A stretch of DNA of 64,000 nt. Origin: Cohnella thailandensis. GTDB lineage: Bacteria > Bacillota > Bacilli > Paenibacillales > Paenibacillaceae. Both the position numbers and the translations under genes were made by a program. Below the pieces are notes generated by a model, which saw only the letters and a program-made list of their open reading frames with translations, searched no databases and had not been told where the DNA came from. The DNA lies in assembly GCF_014212135.1 (NCBI RefSeq), contig NZ_JACJVQ010000005.1, positions 201,702 to 265,701 on the forward strand, in the 5' to 3' direction. Positions 51,945 through 60,535 of the stretch are shown piece by piece; the stretch's first letter is position 1; each line of letters begins with the position of its first letter.

Positions 51945-52532
51945 ATGCAGATGAGCCGAACGGATACGGAGAGCCGGGTTCCGCCCGGACAACGGTTGAC
52001 GACGGGTTTTCCCGTCTTGCACCATGGAGAGGTTCCGTATTATCGGGACATGAGACTGTGGGATCTGAAGCTGCTTGGCCTGGTGGAGGAGAACGTCACG
52101 ATCTCGTACGCGGAATTCATGAAGCTGCCCAGACGGACGTTCGTGAACGACATTCATTGCGTCACGACTTGGTCCAAGCTCGATAACGAGTGGGAAGGCG
52201 TCGCGGTGGCGACGATCATGGAGAAGGTCAAGCTGAAGCCGGAAGCGAAGTACGTCATGCTGCATGCCGAACGAGGATGGACGACCAATCTGCCTCTGGA
52301 GGATTTTCTCCGGGACACCTCCTTCTTCGCGCTTAAGCACAACGGAGAGCTGCTCACGCCCGAGCACGGGTATCCGGTCCGGATGGTCGTTCCGCACCTG
52401 TACTTCTGGAAAAGCGCCAAGTGGCTGCGGGCCGTCGAGTTCCGGGCGACCGACCGGCCGGGCTTCTGGGAGCGGAACGGATATCACATGTACGGCGATC
52501 CCTGGCTCGAGCAAAGATACGATTTTGAATGA
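51945..52532 (+). CDS. Sulfite-oxidase-like molybdopterin oxidoreductase (YuiH type)
   Basis: The 195-residue protein consists of the SUOX molybdopterin-binding fold alone. C72 in NDIHCVTTWS is the expected molybdenum ligand. HAERGWTTNLPLED and GYPVRMVVPHLYFWKSAKWLR follow the family pattern. It has no signal peptide, no haem and no Moco dimerisation domain, so it is a short cytoplasmic relative of YedY/YuiH. The substrate is unknown. It uses the Mo cofactor whose synthesis genes lie 40 kb upstream. AAGGAG precedes the ATG. Confidence 0.87.
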   Translation: MQMSRTDTESRVPPGQRLTTGFPVLHHGEVPYYRDMRLWDLKLLGLVEENVTISYAEFMKLPRRTFVNDIHCVTTWSKLDNEWEGVAVATIMEKVKLKPEAKYVMLHAERGWTTNLPLEDFLRDTSFFALKHNGELLTPEHGYPVRMVVPHLYFWKSAKWLRAVEFRATDRPGFWERNGYHMYGDPWLEQRYDFE

Positions 52533-52551
52533 CGGAATAGGAACGTTTCAA

Positions 52552-52616
52552 AAAAAAGAGGCTGCTCCATAACTCAAAGCTAGAACTTTGAGCTTATGGA
52601 CAGCCTCTTTTTTGTA
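52552..52616 (+). terminator. Intrinsic terminator after the SUOX-like gene
   Basis: AGAGGCTG, CCATAA and CAAAG pair in order with CTTTG, TTATGG and CAGCCTCT in a long stem, followed by six T. Confidence 0.88.
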
Positions 52617-52877
52617 GCGGAATGCTCGAAAAGACAATAAAAAAACGACGTAAACGACGTCGCCAGCTTGTTTTAGACAGTTTTTAAGAAAAGATAGATG
52701 TCCTCGCCATCTATAATATTAGTATAACTTAAAGAAAAACATAAGTCTATACTTTTTGGCGGGATTTGGATATATTTTTTGAGCGCCACGCAAAAACGCT
52801 TTCTGCGCCCTTTCGGCGCCGAAAAAGCTTTGCGGAAATCATCTAGAAGCGGAAAAGAAAGAAGGAGGGAAAAACGA
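52617..52877. other. AT-rich gene-free stretch upstream of the ABC exporter
   Basis: The GC content falls well below the surrounding level from 52620 to 52790. ATAGATG/CATCTAT (52694-52714) forms a hairpin whose 3' edge runs into TATAAT (52712-52717), a possible -10 without a clear -35. CGACGTAAACGACGTCG is a short repeated word. No gene is seen. Confidence 0.45.
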
Positions 52878-53855
52878 GTGATCGAGCTGCAAGGAATAAG
52901 CAAGTCGTTTAAGGTCGCCAAGCGATCGTCCGGAATCGGGCAAGCCTTCAAGGCATTGTTCGCGAGGGAGCATACCACCGTTCATGCCCTGCAGGAAATT
53001 TCGTTCTCGATCGGCGAAGGAGAGATCGTCGGCTACATCGGGCCGAACGGCGCGGGCAAGTCGACCAGCATCAAGGTGATGAGCGGAATTCTGGTTCCGG
53101 ACGAAGGAAGCTGCAGCGTCATGGGCTACACGCCTTGGAAGGACCGAACGGCCTATGTCAAGAATATCGGCGTCGTGTTCGGTCAGCGATCGCAGCTATG
53201 GTGGGACGTGCCGGTTCTCGATTCCTTCGAGCTCCTTAAGGACATCTATCGCATTCCGGATGCCGAATACCGCGGCAACCTCTCCATGCTGACGGAGACG
53301 CTGGATCTGGAGCCGATCCTGAAGGTGCCCGTCCGGCAGCTCAGCCTGGGCCAGCGCATGCGCTGCGAGATCGCCGCGTCCCTGCTGCACGGGCCTCGCA
53401 TTCTGTTTCTGGACGAGCCGACGATCGGCCTTGACGCGGTCAGCAAGCTGGCGGTCAGGCGATTCATTCGAACGCTGAACGAAGAGAAGGGAGTGACGGT
53501 GATCCTCACGACCCACGACATGAGCGACATCGAAGCGCTTGCGGAACGAATCCTAATGATCGGCAAAGGAACGCTTCTCTATGACGGAACGATCGGGGAG
53601 CTGAGGAACCGGTTCGGGACGGAGCGGAAAATCACGGTCGACTACGAAACCTGCGATCGGCCTCTCGAGATAGAGGGAGCGAAGACGCTCTCCTGGTCGC
53701 CGGAGAGGGCGGTATTCAGCGTCGACACGGGGCAATACCGAATCGCGGATCTGATCTCCCGCTTGTCGGGGCAGATTGAGCTGCTCGACGTCTCCGTGGA
53801 AGCCAAGCCGGTCGAAGAGATGATCGTCGAGCTGTATCGGGAGCACCGAATATGA
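52878..53855 (+). CDS. ABC-2 type exporter, ATP-binding protein
   Basis: The 325-residue ATPase has Walker A GPNGAGKST (~55), Q-loop FGQRSQLWWD, signature LSLGQRM and Walker B ILFLDEP with H-loop TTHD. The QRSQLWWD Q-loop is typical of the DrrA-like/viologen-exporter subfamily that pairs with two different permeases. GTG 52878 follows AAGGAGG. An upstream in-frame start would add 33 basic residues and is rejected. Its stop overlaps the next gene (ATGA). Confidence 0.92.
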   Translation: MIELQGISKSFKVAKRSSGIGQAFKALFAREHTTVHALQEISFSIGEGEIVGYIGPNGAGKSTSIKVMSGILVPDEGSCSVMGYTPWKDRTAYVKNIGVVFGQRSQLWWDVPVLDSFELLKDIYRIPDAEYRGNLSMLTETLDLEPILKVPVRQLSLGQRMRCEIAASLLHGPRILFLDEPTIGLDAVSKLAVRRFIRTLNEEKGVTVILTTHDMSDIEALAERILMIGKGTLLYDGTIGELRNRFGTERKITVDYETCDRPLEIEGAKTLSWSPERAVFSVDTGQYRIADLISRLSGQIELLDVSVEAKPVEEMIVELYREHRI

Positions 53856-54655
53856 GGGCTTATACTTCCGTTTGGCGGCTCAGGTTCCTGCTCGGGCTGC
53901 AATACCGGACGGCGGCCTTCGCCGGCATCGCGACCCAGCTTTTTTTCGGCTTTATCTTTATCATGATCTATATCGCTTTCTACGAGCACGGAGCGGGCGG
54001 CGCTCCGATCGATCTTCCGGATTTGATCTCTTACACGTGGCTCCAGCAAATTTTCCTCACTCTTATCATGCTCTGGTATCGGGACAATGAGATTTTCCGG
54101 CTAATCACTTCCGGCAACATCGCCTACGAGCTATGCCGCCCATGCGGGATCTACGGCTTCTGGTACGCCAAGCTGCTCGGACAACGCCTTGCCGGAGCGT
54201 CGCTTCGCTGCTTGCCGCTTCTGCCGATCGCGCTTCTGCTTCCGGAGCCTTACCGGCTCGGCTTTCCTCCTTCGATCGCCAATTTAGGATTGTTTATACT
54301 ATCGCTAGCGATCGGGCTCCTGATCGTCGTCTCCGTGTCGATGCTGCTTTACATCTCCGTTTTCTGGACGATGTCGCCGGTCGGCTCGACGCTCTTGATC
54401 TCGATCGCGGGCGAGTTCTTCGCCGGAATGGTCATTCCCGTGCCGCTTATGCCGGAGTGGCTGCAGAAGATCGTGAATTTCCTGCCGTTTCGCTGGACGG
54501 CGGACTTTCCGTTCCGCGTGTACACCGGGCATATTCCCGAGCGAGAGGCGCTATTAGGAATCGCCGCTCAGCTAGCATGGATCGTCGTACTTATCGGTTT
54601 CGGACAATGGCTGCTCTCCAGGGCGCTGAGACGGACCGTTATCCAAGGAGGTTGA
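53852..54655 (+). CDS. ABC-2 type exporter, permease 1
   Basis: The 267-residue membrane protein has six hydrophobic stretches and the ABC-2 permease layout with ITSGNIAYELCRP between helices 2 and 3. It forms a heterodimer with the following permease, as expected for this three-gene type. Translation is coupled to the ATPase gene by a 4-bp overlap. The substrate is unknown. Confidence 0.87.
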   Translation: MRAYTSVWRLRFLLGLQYRTAAFAGIATQLFFGFIFIMIYIAFYEHGAGGAPIDLPDLISYTWLQQIFLTLIMLWYRDNEIFRLITSGNIAYELCRPCGIYGFWYAKLLGQRLAGASLRCLPLLPIALLLPEPYRLGFPPSIANLGLFILSLAIGLLIVVSVSMLLYISVFWTMSPVGSTLLISIAGEFFAGMVIPVPLMPEWLQKIVNFLPFRWTADFPFRVYTGHIPEREALLGIAAQLAWIVVLIGFGQWLLSRALRRTVIQGG

Positions 54656-54664
54656 TCTTAGGCC

Positions 54665-55456
54665 GTGTCCGGAGTTCGACTTTACTTCAAGTATTTATCG
54701 ATGCTGTTCCGTTCGCAGATGCAGTACCGCGCGTCCTTCCTGCTGCTGACGTTCGGCCAGTTCTTTATTCCGTTCGCCGTTTTCGCCTCGCTGTACTTTA
54801 TGTTCGAGCGCTTTGGGCAATTGCGCGGCTGGTCCTTCTTCGAGGTTGCTCTTATTTTCGGAGTCATCCATATGGCGTTCTCGATAGCGGAGTGCTTCGC
54901 GCGAGGGTTCGACATGTTCTCCTCGCTCGTCGGAGCGGGAGAATTCGACCGGCTGCTCGTTCGCCCGAGAAGCACCGTGGTGCAGGTGCTCGGCTCCCAA
55001 TTCGAGTTCACGAGGTTCGGACGCCTGCTGCAGAGCGCCATCGTGCTCGTCTGGGCTCTCGCGAAGCTGCCGGTCGATTGGAACGTGGCCAAGGGAATTA
55101 CGCTTGCGCTAATGATCGCGTGCGGCGTGTTCATCTTCGCGGGCATCTTTATTTTGTTCGCCACGCTATGCTTCTGGACCGTCCAGGGGCTGGAAGTAGC
55201 CAATATCTTCACGGACGGCGGGCGCGAGATGGCGCAATATCCGCTGGATATTTACAAACGTTGGGTGACCGTCTTCTTCACGTTCGTGATCCCCTTCGGC
55301 TGCATCAATTACCTTCCGATGCTCTATATTCTGGACAGGGTGGAAGGCCGCGATCTCGCTTATATGGCGATGCCTCTTGCCGGAGCGGTATTCCTCGTTC
55401 CTTGCGTGCTGGTCTGGCAGATCGGCGTCCGGCATTACCGGTCGACCGGGTCTTGA
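54665..55456 (+). CDS. ABC-2 type exporter, permease 2
   Basis: The 263-residue six-helix protein is similar in plan to permease 1 and has the matching loop GAGEFDRLLVRPRS. The C-terminal half has YPLDIYKRWVTVFFTFVIPFG, typed in part, usual in DUF-type ABC-2 partners. GTG 54665 follows AAGGAGG. It is the last gene of the exporter operon. The export substrate cannot be predicted. Confidence 0.87.
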   Translation: MSGVRLYFKYLSMLFRSQMQYRASFLLLTFGQFFIPFAVFASLYFMFERFGQLRGWSFFEVALIFGVIHMAFSIAECFARGFDMFSSLVGAGEFDRLLVRPRSTVVQVLGSQFEFTRFGRLLQSAIVLVWALAKLPVDWNVAKGITLALMIACGVFIFAGIFILFATLCFWTVQGLEVANIFTDGGREMAQYPLDIYKRWVTVFFTFVIPFGCINYLPMLYILDRVEGRDLAYMAMPLAGAVFLVPCVLVWQIGVRHYRSTGS

Positions 55457-55711
55457 TCGTGCGAAGGGGGCGCGGGGGAGAAGTCGTCTTCGCGGGACGC
55501 CGGCGTTTGCGGCTGTACGCCGACAATATCGACTTGCTGGGAGGATAACAGGTTCCCTCCTAGGCTCGAAGCCTTGTCAGCCTCCGACTTCCTATCGCCT
55601 TTTCGTCATTCTAACGAAATCTTACCCATAAGCTATGCAGGAACACGGCGCGAATCTATAATGGGGGAATTACGAGGAAGTCTTCGATATTCACGGAGAG
55701 GAATTGGCCTT

Positions 55712-56941
55712 ATGACGAATACCGGCGCTCTCGCCGCCCCCGCCTTGCGCTTATCCAAGGGATTGCTTTTGACGATGGCTTTTGCAACGGGAATGACCGT
55801 CGCCAATCTGTACTATAATCAGCCGCTGCTGGCGGACATCTCGCGTTCGTTCGGCGTTAGCCCGGACGCCGCGGGGCTGATCTCGACCTTTACCCAGATC
55901 GGCTATGCCCTCGGGCTCGTTCTGTTCGTTCCTCTCGGCGACATCAAGGAGCGCCGATCCCTTATCACGGCGCTCCTTGCGCTCGTCTCCCTATCGCTCG
56001 TTGGCGTAGCAACCGCCCAAAGCCTGGCCTGGATGTACGCGGCCAGCCTCGCGGTCGGAATGACGACGATCGTTCCGCAGATCATGATTCCTCTGTCGGC
56101 GGAATTCGCCGCCCCCGAGGAGCGGGGCAAGGCGATCGGCATCGTGTCGAGCGGGCTGCTTATGGGCATTCTATCGGCCCGCGCCGTGTCGGGGCTCATC
56201 GGGGGAACGTGGGGATGGCGAATCATGTTCTGGATCGCGGCGGCCGCGATGCTGGCGCTGCTCGTGCTGCTGAGATTGCTTCTGCCCAGAAGCCGGCCGG
56301 TCTCCGACCTTCGGTACGGACAACTGCTCATGTCTCTCGGCACTTTGGTTCGAAAGTATTCCATCTTGAGGGAATCCGCTCTGATCGGAGCGGCCAACTT
56401 CGTCGGCTTCAGCGCGTTCTGGACCTCGTTGTCCTTCTACCTCGAAGGAGAGCCCTACTTTTATAGCAGCCAAATCGCCGGGCTGTTCGGGCTCATCGGC
56501 GTCGCGGGCGCGGCAGGGGCGCCGATTCTGGGCCGCTTGGCGGATCGGCTCTCGCCGAAAAGGATGATCGGCATGCTGACTCTGCTATCGATGGTCGCCT
56601 TTATCTGCTTCGGTTTGTTCGGCGTTTACCTATGGGCCCTGATCGTCGGAATCATTCTGATGGACCTGGGGGTGCAAGGCACGCAAATCTCGAATCAAAC
56701 GCGGATTTATGCGCTCGAGCCTTCCGCCAGAAGCCGACTGAACACGGTTCAGATGTTTATCACTTTCACCGGGGGAGCGATCGGTTCCACGCTCGGAAGC
56801 TTCGCGTGGAAGGAGTGGGGCTGGACGGGAGTTTGCTTGACGGGCGGCAGCGCCATTACGCTCACGCTTATCGTATGGCTCGTCCACCGAAGCCCCAAGG
56901 CGGCTCGCGCCGCGGCTAATGCCGAAAGCAAAGCGGGATAA
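55712..56941 (+). CDS. MFS transporter, DHA1-like
   Basis: The 409-residue 12-helix protein has NLYYNQPLLADISRSFGVSP and the motif A-like GDIKERRSL between helices 2 and 3. This N-terminal YYNQPL block is common in YgaY/YtbD-type MFS exporters. ATG 55712 with GGAGAGGAA is preferred over the in-frame ATG at 55661. The substrate is unknown. A short hairpin (GCCGAAC/GTTCGGC, 56954-56973) follows without a T run. Confidence 0.85.
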   Translation: MTNTGALAAPALRLSKGLLLTMAFATGMTVANLYYNQPLLADISRSFGVSPDAAGLISTFTQIGYALGLVLFVPLGDIKERRSLITALLALVSLSLVGVATAQSLAWMYAASLAVGMTTIVPQIMIPLSAEFAAPEERGKAIGIVSSGLLMGILSARAVSGLIGGTWGWRIMFWIAAAAMLALLVLLRLLLPRSRPVSDLRYGQLLMSLGTLVRKYSILRESALIGAANFVGFSAFWTSLSFYLEGEPYFYSSQIAGLFGLIGVAGAAGAPILGRLADRLSPKRMIGMLTLLSMVAFICFGLFGVYLWALIVGIILMDLGVQGTQISNQTRIYALEPSARSRLNTVQMFITFTGGAIGSTLGSFAWKEWGWTGVCLTGGSAITLTLIVWLVHRSPKAARAAANAESKAG

Positions 56942-56961
56942 GGGGGGGCCTCTAGCCGAAC

Positions 56962-56991
56962 TTGTCGGTTCGGCGGGATTGCTGGTATGAT
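56962..56991 (+). promoter_or_regulatory. Candidate promoter of zur
   Basis: TTGTCG (56962-56967), 18 bp and TATGAT (56986-56991), 65 bp before the start. Confidence 0.45.
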
Positions 56992-57055
56992 TAAGGAATC
57001 GACGACATCGGCATTGCGCTGATAAGCTTGCCGCCGATGGAGAGGAGATTTCGTT

Positions 57056-57505
57056 ATGTCCGAACACAAGCATCACAAAGCGCAGGATATGCTTGCCGTC
57101 ATGTCGCGGAATGGCTGGAGAATTACCGATCAGCGCCGAACGCTCGCGAACATTTTCTCGTCTACCGAGCAGTACCTGTCCCCGAAGGACGTCTACGATC
57201 AGTTGACGGAGAAATACCCGAGCGTCAGCTTCGATACGGTTTACCGCAATCTGAGGATGCTTAGCGAGATGGGCGTGCTGGAGCAGTTCTATTTCATGGA
57301 GGGCGGACTCAAGTTCAAATCCTCCTGTCTGGACCACCACCACCACCATCTGATCTGCACGAATTGCGAGAAGACGCTGACGTTCGATTTTTGCCCGATG
57401 CAGGATACGCTTAAGCTCCCCGGGAATTATAAGATCATGAACCATCGCTTCGAGATCTATGGGATTTGCGAGGAGTGCCAGAAAGAAATGGCTCCGCAGG
57501 CGTGA
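57056..57505 (+). CDS. zur: Fur-family regulator, Zur type
   Basis: The 149-residue protein has the Fur-family winged helix (RITDQRRTLANIF, SFDTVYRNLRMLSEMGVLEQ). The metal-sensing part contains HHHHHLICTNC, FDFCPM and HRFEIYGICEEC. The His stretch, CPM and EIYG spacing match Bacillus Zur more than PerR or Fur. Two CxxC pairs hold the structural zinc. It would repress zinc uptake genes when zinc is plentiful. PerR is the main alternative. Confidence 0.82.
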   Translation: MSEHKHHKAQDMLAVMSRNGWRITDQRRTLANIFSSTEQYLSPKDVYDQLTEKYPSVSFDTVYRNLRMLSEMGVLEQFYFMEGGLKFKSSCLDHHHHHLICTNCEKTLTFDFCPMQDTLKLPGNYKIMNHRFEIYGICEECQKEMAPQA

Positions 57506-57553
57506 TCGCTCTATCGTCGCTTGCGAACGAAGCCATTCTCCATTGCGATTAAT

Positions 57554-57566
57554 TGTAATAATTACA
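57554..57566. promoter_or_regulatory. Fur-family-type palindrome downstream of zur
   Basis: TGTAAT-A-ATTACA is a perfect 6-1-6 palindrome close to the Zur core (CGTAAT-N-ATTACG). It lies between convergent zur and mqnD, where no promoter is expected. Confidence 0.4.
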
Positions 57567-57576
57567 GTCTCAAACG

Positions 57577-57618
57577 AAAAAAGGAGACTTGTCCGATTTA
57601 TTCGGCAAGCCTCCTTTT
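57577..57618. terminator. Bidirectional terminator between zur and mqnD
   Basis: AAAAGGAG-CTTG-CCGA pairs with TCGG-CAAG-CTCCTTTT. On the minus strand TTTTTTCG follows. Confidence 0.85.
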
Positions 57619-57622
57619 GCGG

Positions 57623-58453
57623 TCAACGAAGCAGCGCCAGGTCGAAAGAGGGGACAAGTCCTTCCTTGGCAGCGCGTCCTAGAAGGGCTTCGACGGCGGC
57701 GTATCCGCTATCGCCAAGGCTCTCCGTGAATTCGTTCACGTAGAGCTCGATATGCTGCTTGGTGACTTCCGGGGCCATCTCCTGCGAATGGCTGGCGACG
57801 TAAGCCTTCGATTCATCCGGGTGAGCCCATGCGTATTGCACGGAAGCTCGGATCCAGTTCTCGACCGCTTTCAAGTCCAGATGGCGGCGGGCGATGATCG
57901 CTCCCAGCGGGATCGGCAAGCCCGTGTCTTCTTCCCACCAGCTTCCCATGTCGGCGACAAGATTAAGCCCGTAATTCGGGTAGGTGAAGCGGGCTTCATG
58001 GATGACGAGTCCCGCATCGATATGGCCGTCGCGGACGGCGGGCATGATCTCATGGAACGGCATGATGACGATTTCGCCTACGCCGCCCGGGACCTTCTGG
58101 GCGACCCAGAGCCGGAACAGAAGATAAGCGGTCGAGCGGTCGCTCGGCACCGCGATTCGCTTGCCGGAGAGGGACGCCGGATCCGCGGAGCCGGATTTCG
58201 TCAGCACGAGCGGTCCGCAGCCTCGGCCAAGGGCTCCGCCGCAAGGAATGAGGGCATAATGGTCAAGAACCCATGGAAGGGCGGCGTAGGAGATTTTCAT
58301 CACTTCGGGTCCTTGGACATCGGCGGCCCAATGGTTGGTTTTGTCGATATCGGCATAAGTGACGTTCAGCTCGGGAGCTCCGGGAATGAGGCCGTGCGCC
58401 CAAGCATGAAAGACGAAGGTATCGTTCGGACATGGGGAAAAAGCAATATTCAT
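57623..58453 (-). CDS. mqnD: 1,4-dihydroxy-6-naphthoate synthase MqnD
   Basis: MqnD converts cyclic dehypoxanthinyl futalosine to 1,4-dihydroxy-6-naphthoate in the futalosine route to menaquinone. The 276-residue protein has the periplasmic-binding-like fold of MqnA/MqnD: SPCPNDTFVFHAWAHG at the start, KISYAALPWVL, GGALGRGCGPLVL and DAGLVIHEARFTY. The first motif separates MqnD from MqnA. It overlaps mqnB by 4 bp. Confidence 0.92.
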   Translation of the reverse strand: MNIAFSPCPNDTFVFHAWAHGLIPGAPELNVTYADIDKTNHWAADVQGPEVMKISYAALPWVLDHYALIPCGGALGRGCGPLVLTKSGSADPASLSGKRIAVPSDRSTAYLLFRLWVAQKVPGGVGEIVIMPFHEIMPAVRDGHIDAGLVIHEARFTYPNYGLNLVADMGSWWEEDTGLPIPLGAIIARRHLDLKAVENWIRASVQYAWAHPDESKAYVASHSQEMAPEVTKQHIELYVNEFTESLGDSGYAAVEALLGRAAKEGLVPSFDLALLR

Positions 58454-59124
58454 CGCAGTACCTCCGCTAGTATAGTAGTCGCGCGTTCAAGAGACTGAAG
58501 GGCGTCCGGGATGCGCCACGCGGATCGGTCGCGAGGACCGACCGGATTCGAGACCGCTCTCAGCTCGAGCGCCGGAATGCCGAATTGGCGAGCGGCCGCC
58601 GCTACTCCGAAGCCTTCCATCCCTTCGGACGAGGCGCCCGGAATCCGCGCGGCCAATCGCTCCGCCGTGGCTGCCGTTCCGGTTACCGTCGATAAAGTGA
58701 GGGCGGGACCTTGGACGGCAGCGAGATCCGCGTTCCGCAGCGCGTCGGTCAATCGGCCGGCCAACTCGGGATCCACCTCGATTCGGGCGGATCCGAAGCC
58801 AAGCTCGTCCACGGCGGAGAAGCCGTCCGGCGTCTCCGCGCCCAGGTCGGCGGCGATAATCGCGCTCGAGACGACGATGGAGCCGATCTCCGCTCGCCCC
58901 GGATAGCCTCCGCCGATTCCGGCGCTGATCACGAGATCGTAGCTTCCCTTGGCCAATACGGCCGCCGTGCTGGCCGCCGCGGCGGCAGGGCCGACTCCGG
59001 CGACCCGGACGGCGATGCCGTCCGCATCCGCTCTTTCGAGGCCGCGCTGAACCGCATCCCGCTCGATGGGGACGGCCGTCATGATCAGGACGTTCTTGTA
59101 TCGCTTTCTTTCGCTGTCTTGCAT
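58450..59124 (-). CDS. mqnB: Futalosine hydrolase MqnB
   Basis: MqnB cleaves futalosine to hypoxanthine and dehypoxanthine futalosine. The 224-residue protein belongs to the nucleoside phosphorylase/MTAN fold (ISAGIGGGYPG, ASSEGMEGFGVAAAA, ELRAVSNPVGPRD). The catalytic residues sit in the EGMEG and SNPVG blocks. ATG 59124 follows GGAGATGAAAAG; an upstream in-frame start at 59163 lacks a ribosome site. It forms an operon with mqnD. mqnA and mqnC are not in the window. Confidence 0.88.
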   Translation of the reverse strand: MQDSERKRYKNVLIMTAVPIERDAVQRGLERADADGIAVRVAGVGPAAAAASTAAVLAKGSYDLVISAGIGGGYPGRAEIGSIVVSSAIIAADLGAETPDGFSAVDELGFGSARIEVDPELAGRLTDALRNADLAAVQGPALTLSTVTGTAATAERLAARIPGASSEGMEGFGVAAAARQFGIPALELRAVSNPVGPRDRSAWRIPDALQSLERATTILAEVLR

Positions 59125-59189
59125 CTTTTCATCTCCAATCGCACCATAACTTAACTTTAACAAAAGCGTTGCCGAATGACAAAAGGGGT

Positions 59190-59218
59190 TTGCTTAGTCC
59201 GGAGTTTTAGGGTACAAT
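59190..59218 (+). promoter_or_regulatory. Sigma-A promoter of fur
   Basis: TTGCTT (59190-59195), 17 bp and TACAAT (59213-59218). Confidence 0.65.
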
Positions 59219-59222
59219 CAGA

Positions 59223-59237
59223 TTAGAATTATTCTAA
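59223..59237. promoter_or_regulatory. PerR/Fur-type operator at the fur promoter
   Basis: TTAGAAT-T-ATTCTAA is a perfect 7-1-7 palindrome just after the -10. It differs from the PerR box TTATAAT-N-ATTATAA by one base per half. In Bacillus subtilis fur is controlled by PerR, so this fits known wiring. Confidence 0.65.
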
Positions 59238-59298
59238 ACAAGCGAATCGCTTTACCGGGACGAGATTTCCGTAACTGCGGTCAGAGAGGTGAGGACCC

Positions 59299-59793
59299 AT
59301 GTCGATAACGGAACAAATTGAGAAGATCAACCGGCAGATGATAAATAAAGGCTACAAGCTGACGCCGCAACGCGAGGCGACGCTTCGGGTGCTTCTGGAG
59401 AACGAGAAGGACCACTTGACGGCGGAAGACGTGTATATGCTGATCAAGCCGAATTATCCGAATATCGGGCTTGCGACGGTATACCGTTCCTTGGAGCTTC
59501 TCGCCGAGCTTCACGTCGTGGAGAAGGTCAACTTCGGAGACGGCGGGGCGAGGTTCGACCTTCGCAGCGACGATCAGCCGCACATGCACCATCATTTGAT
59601 CTGCACGCGATGCGGGACGGTTGAAGAGATCAAGGAAGACTGGCTGCTGCCGATGGAGAACCGGATCGAGAAGGAGCTTGGCTTCCGCGTGACGGACCAC
59701 CGCCTCGACTTCCATGGCATCTGCCGCGAATGCAATGCCAAGGAGAAGGCTAAGAAGGACAATGACGGAGATTGCGGCAAAGCGGTCTCGTAA
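59299..59793 (+). CDS. fur: Ferric uptake regulator Fur
   Basis: The 164-residue protein has the Fur winged helix (KLTPQREATLRVLLENE, GLATVYRSLELLAELHVVEK) and the metal site HMHHHLICTRCGTVEEI, with H/D/E ligands including DHRLDFHGICREC. It represses iron-uptake genes with Fe2+. The C-terminus is ~15 residues longer than usual and Lys/Asp-rich. GAGAGGTGAGG precedes the ATG. The PerR-type box upstream suggests peroxide control. Confidence 0.88.
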   Translation: MSITEQIEKINRQMINKGYKLTPQREATLRVLLENEKDHLTAEDVYMLIKPNYPNIGLATVYRSLELLAELHVVEKVNFGDGGARFDLRSDDQPHMHHHLICTRCGTVEEIKEDWLLPMENRIEKELGFRVTDHRLDFHGICRECNAKEKAKKDNDGDCGKAVS

Positions 59794-59802
59794 TCGGAGT
59801 TT

Positions 59803-59833
59803 GGCCCGAGTTCCCCTTTGGGGCTCGGGTTTT
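59803..59833 (+). terminator. Intrinsic terminator of fur
   Basis: CCCGAG-tt-CCCC pairs with GGGG-CTCGGG, followed by TTTT. Confidence 0.7.
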
Positions 59834-59868
59834 GCTATGATAGGGGTATGGAAAAAGGAGCACTCGGC

Positions 59869-60516
59869 ATGGGCAAACATCGGGTAACGGAAACACGAAA
59901 GCTTTTTATTTTAGCGCTTATCGCTCTATTGGCTGTAGGAATGACCGCTTGTTCGAGCGGCAAGATCAAGGAAGGCTCCGCGTCGCCAGCGGCCTCTTCG
60001 CCGCTGACGACGCCTTCCGGTCAACAGGAAGAGGAGAGCGGCGAGCTGTTCGAATTGAAAGCGGAGAGCTTCGAGCAGACGCCGGAGGGAACGAAGCCGG
60101 ATCCGCTGGCCGAGGATAGTCCGATTTACGTGGCGGAAGGAAGCCGGGAAGCCGGCATTCGGTTAACCTTAAGCCTGGACAAGCGGGGGGATTTTCTTCT
60201 TGCGACGGGCATAGGGGAGCTGAACAACGGCAATGGGGCATCGGTTCCTTTTGCGATCGATCAGACCTCCGTCATGCATTCGGATTCTCTTGGCGAAGGC
60301 AAAACGCTCGTATACGGGGGCTTGACCGTCAATGCCAAGGAGTCGAACCTGGTGTTCGTGCTCGGCTTCAGGTACGTTCCCGAGACGAAAGAGCTCGAGC
60401 TTCGTTTGGCGAACGGGGAGGGGCTTGTCGTATTCGGCCATGGGGAGACGCTGGACTCGAGCAAGACCCGGATCGAGGAGCTGGAATCGGGGCATCGTCC
60501 TCGCAACGCGGAATAG
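59869..60516 (+). CDS. Predicted lipoprotein of unknown function
   Basis: The 215-residue protein has a lipoprotein signal (KLFILALIALLAVGMTAC, lipobox MTAC) and a Ser/Pro/Thr-rich linker. The compact beta-rich domain of ~140 residues (LVYGGLTVNAKESNLVFVLGFRY, typed in part) looks like an immunoglobulin-like or DUF domain. ATG 59869 is chosen because AAAAAGGAG ends 8 bp before it; two upstream in-frame ATGs have poor sites. The function is unknown. Confidence 0.75.
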   Translation: MGKHRVTETRKLFILALIALLAVGMTACSSGKIKEGSASPAASSPLTTPSGQQEEESGELFELKAESFEQTPEGTKPDPLAEDSPIYVAEGSREAGIRLTLSLDKRGDFLLATGIGELNNGNGASVPFAIDQTSVMHSDSLGEGKTLVYGGLTVNAKESNLVFVLGFRYVPETKELELRLANGEGLVVFGHGETLDSSKTRIEELESGHRPRNAE

Positions 60517-60535
60517 AAGCGGGACTGAAAGGAGC

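Noticed and set aside
53852..55548. 471-codon frame in another register across the two ABC permeases
   Set aside because: Arg-rich translation without motifs, overlapping two coupled membrane-protein genes with normal starts.
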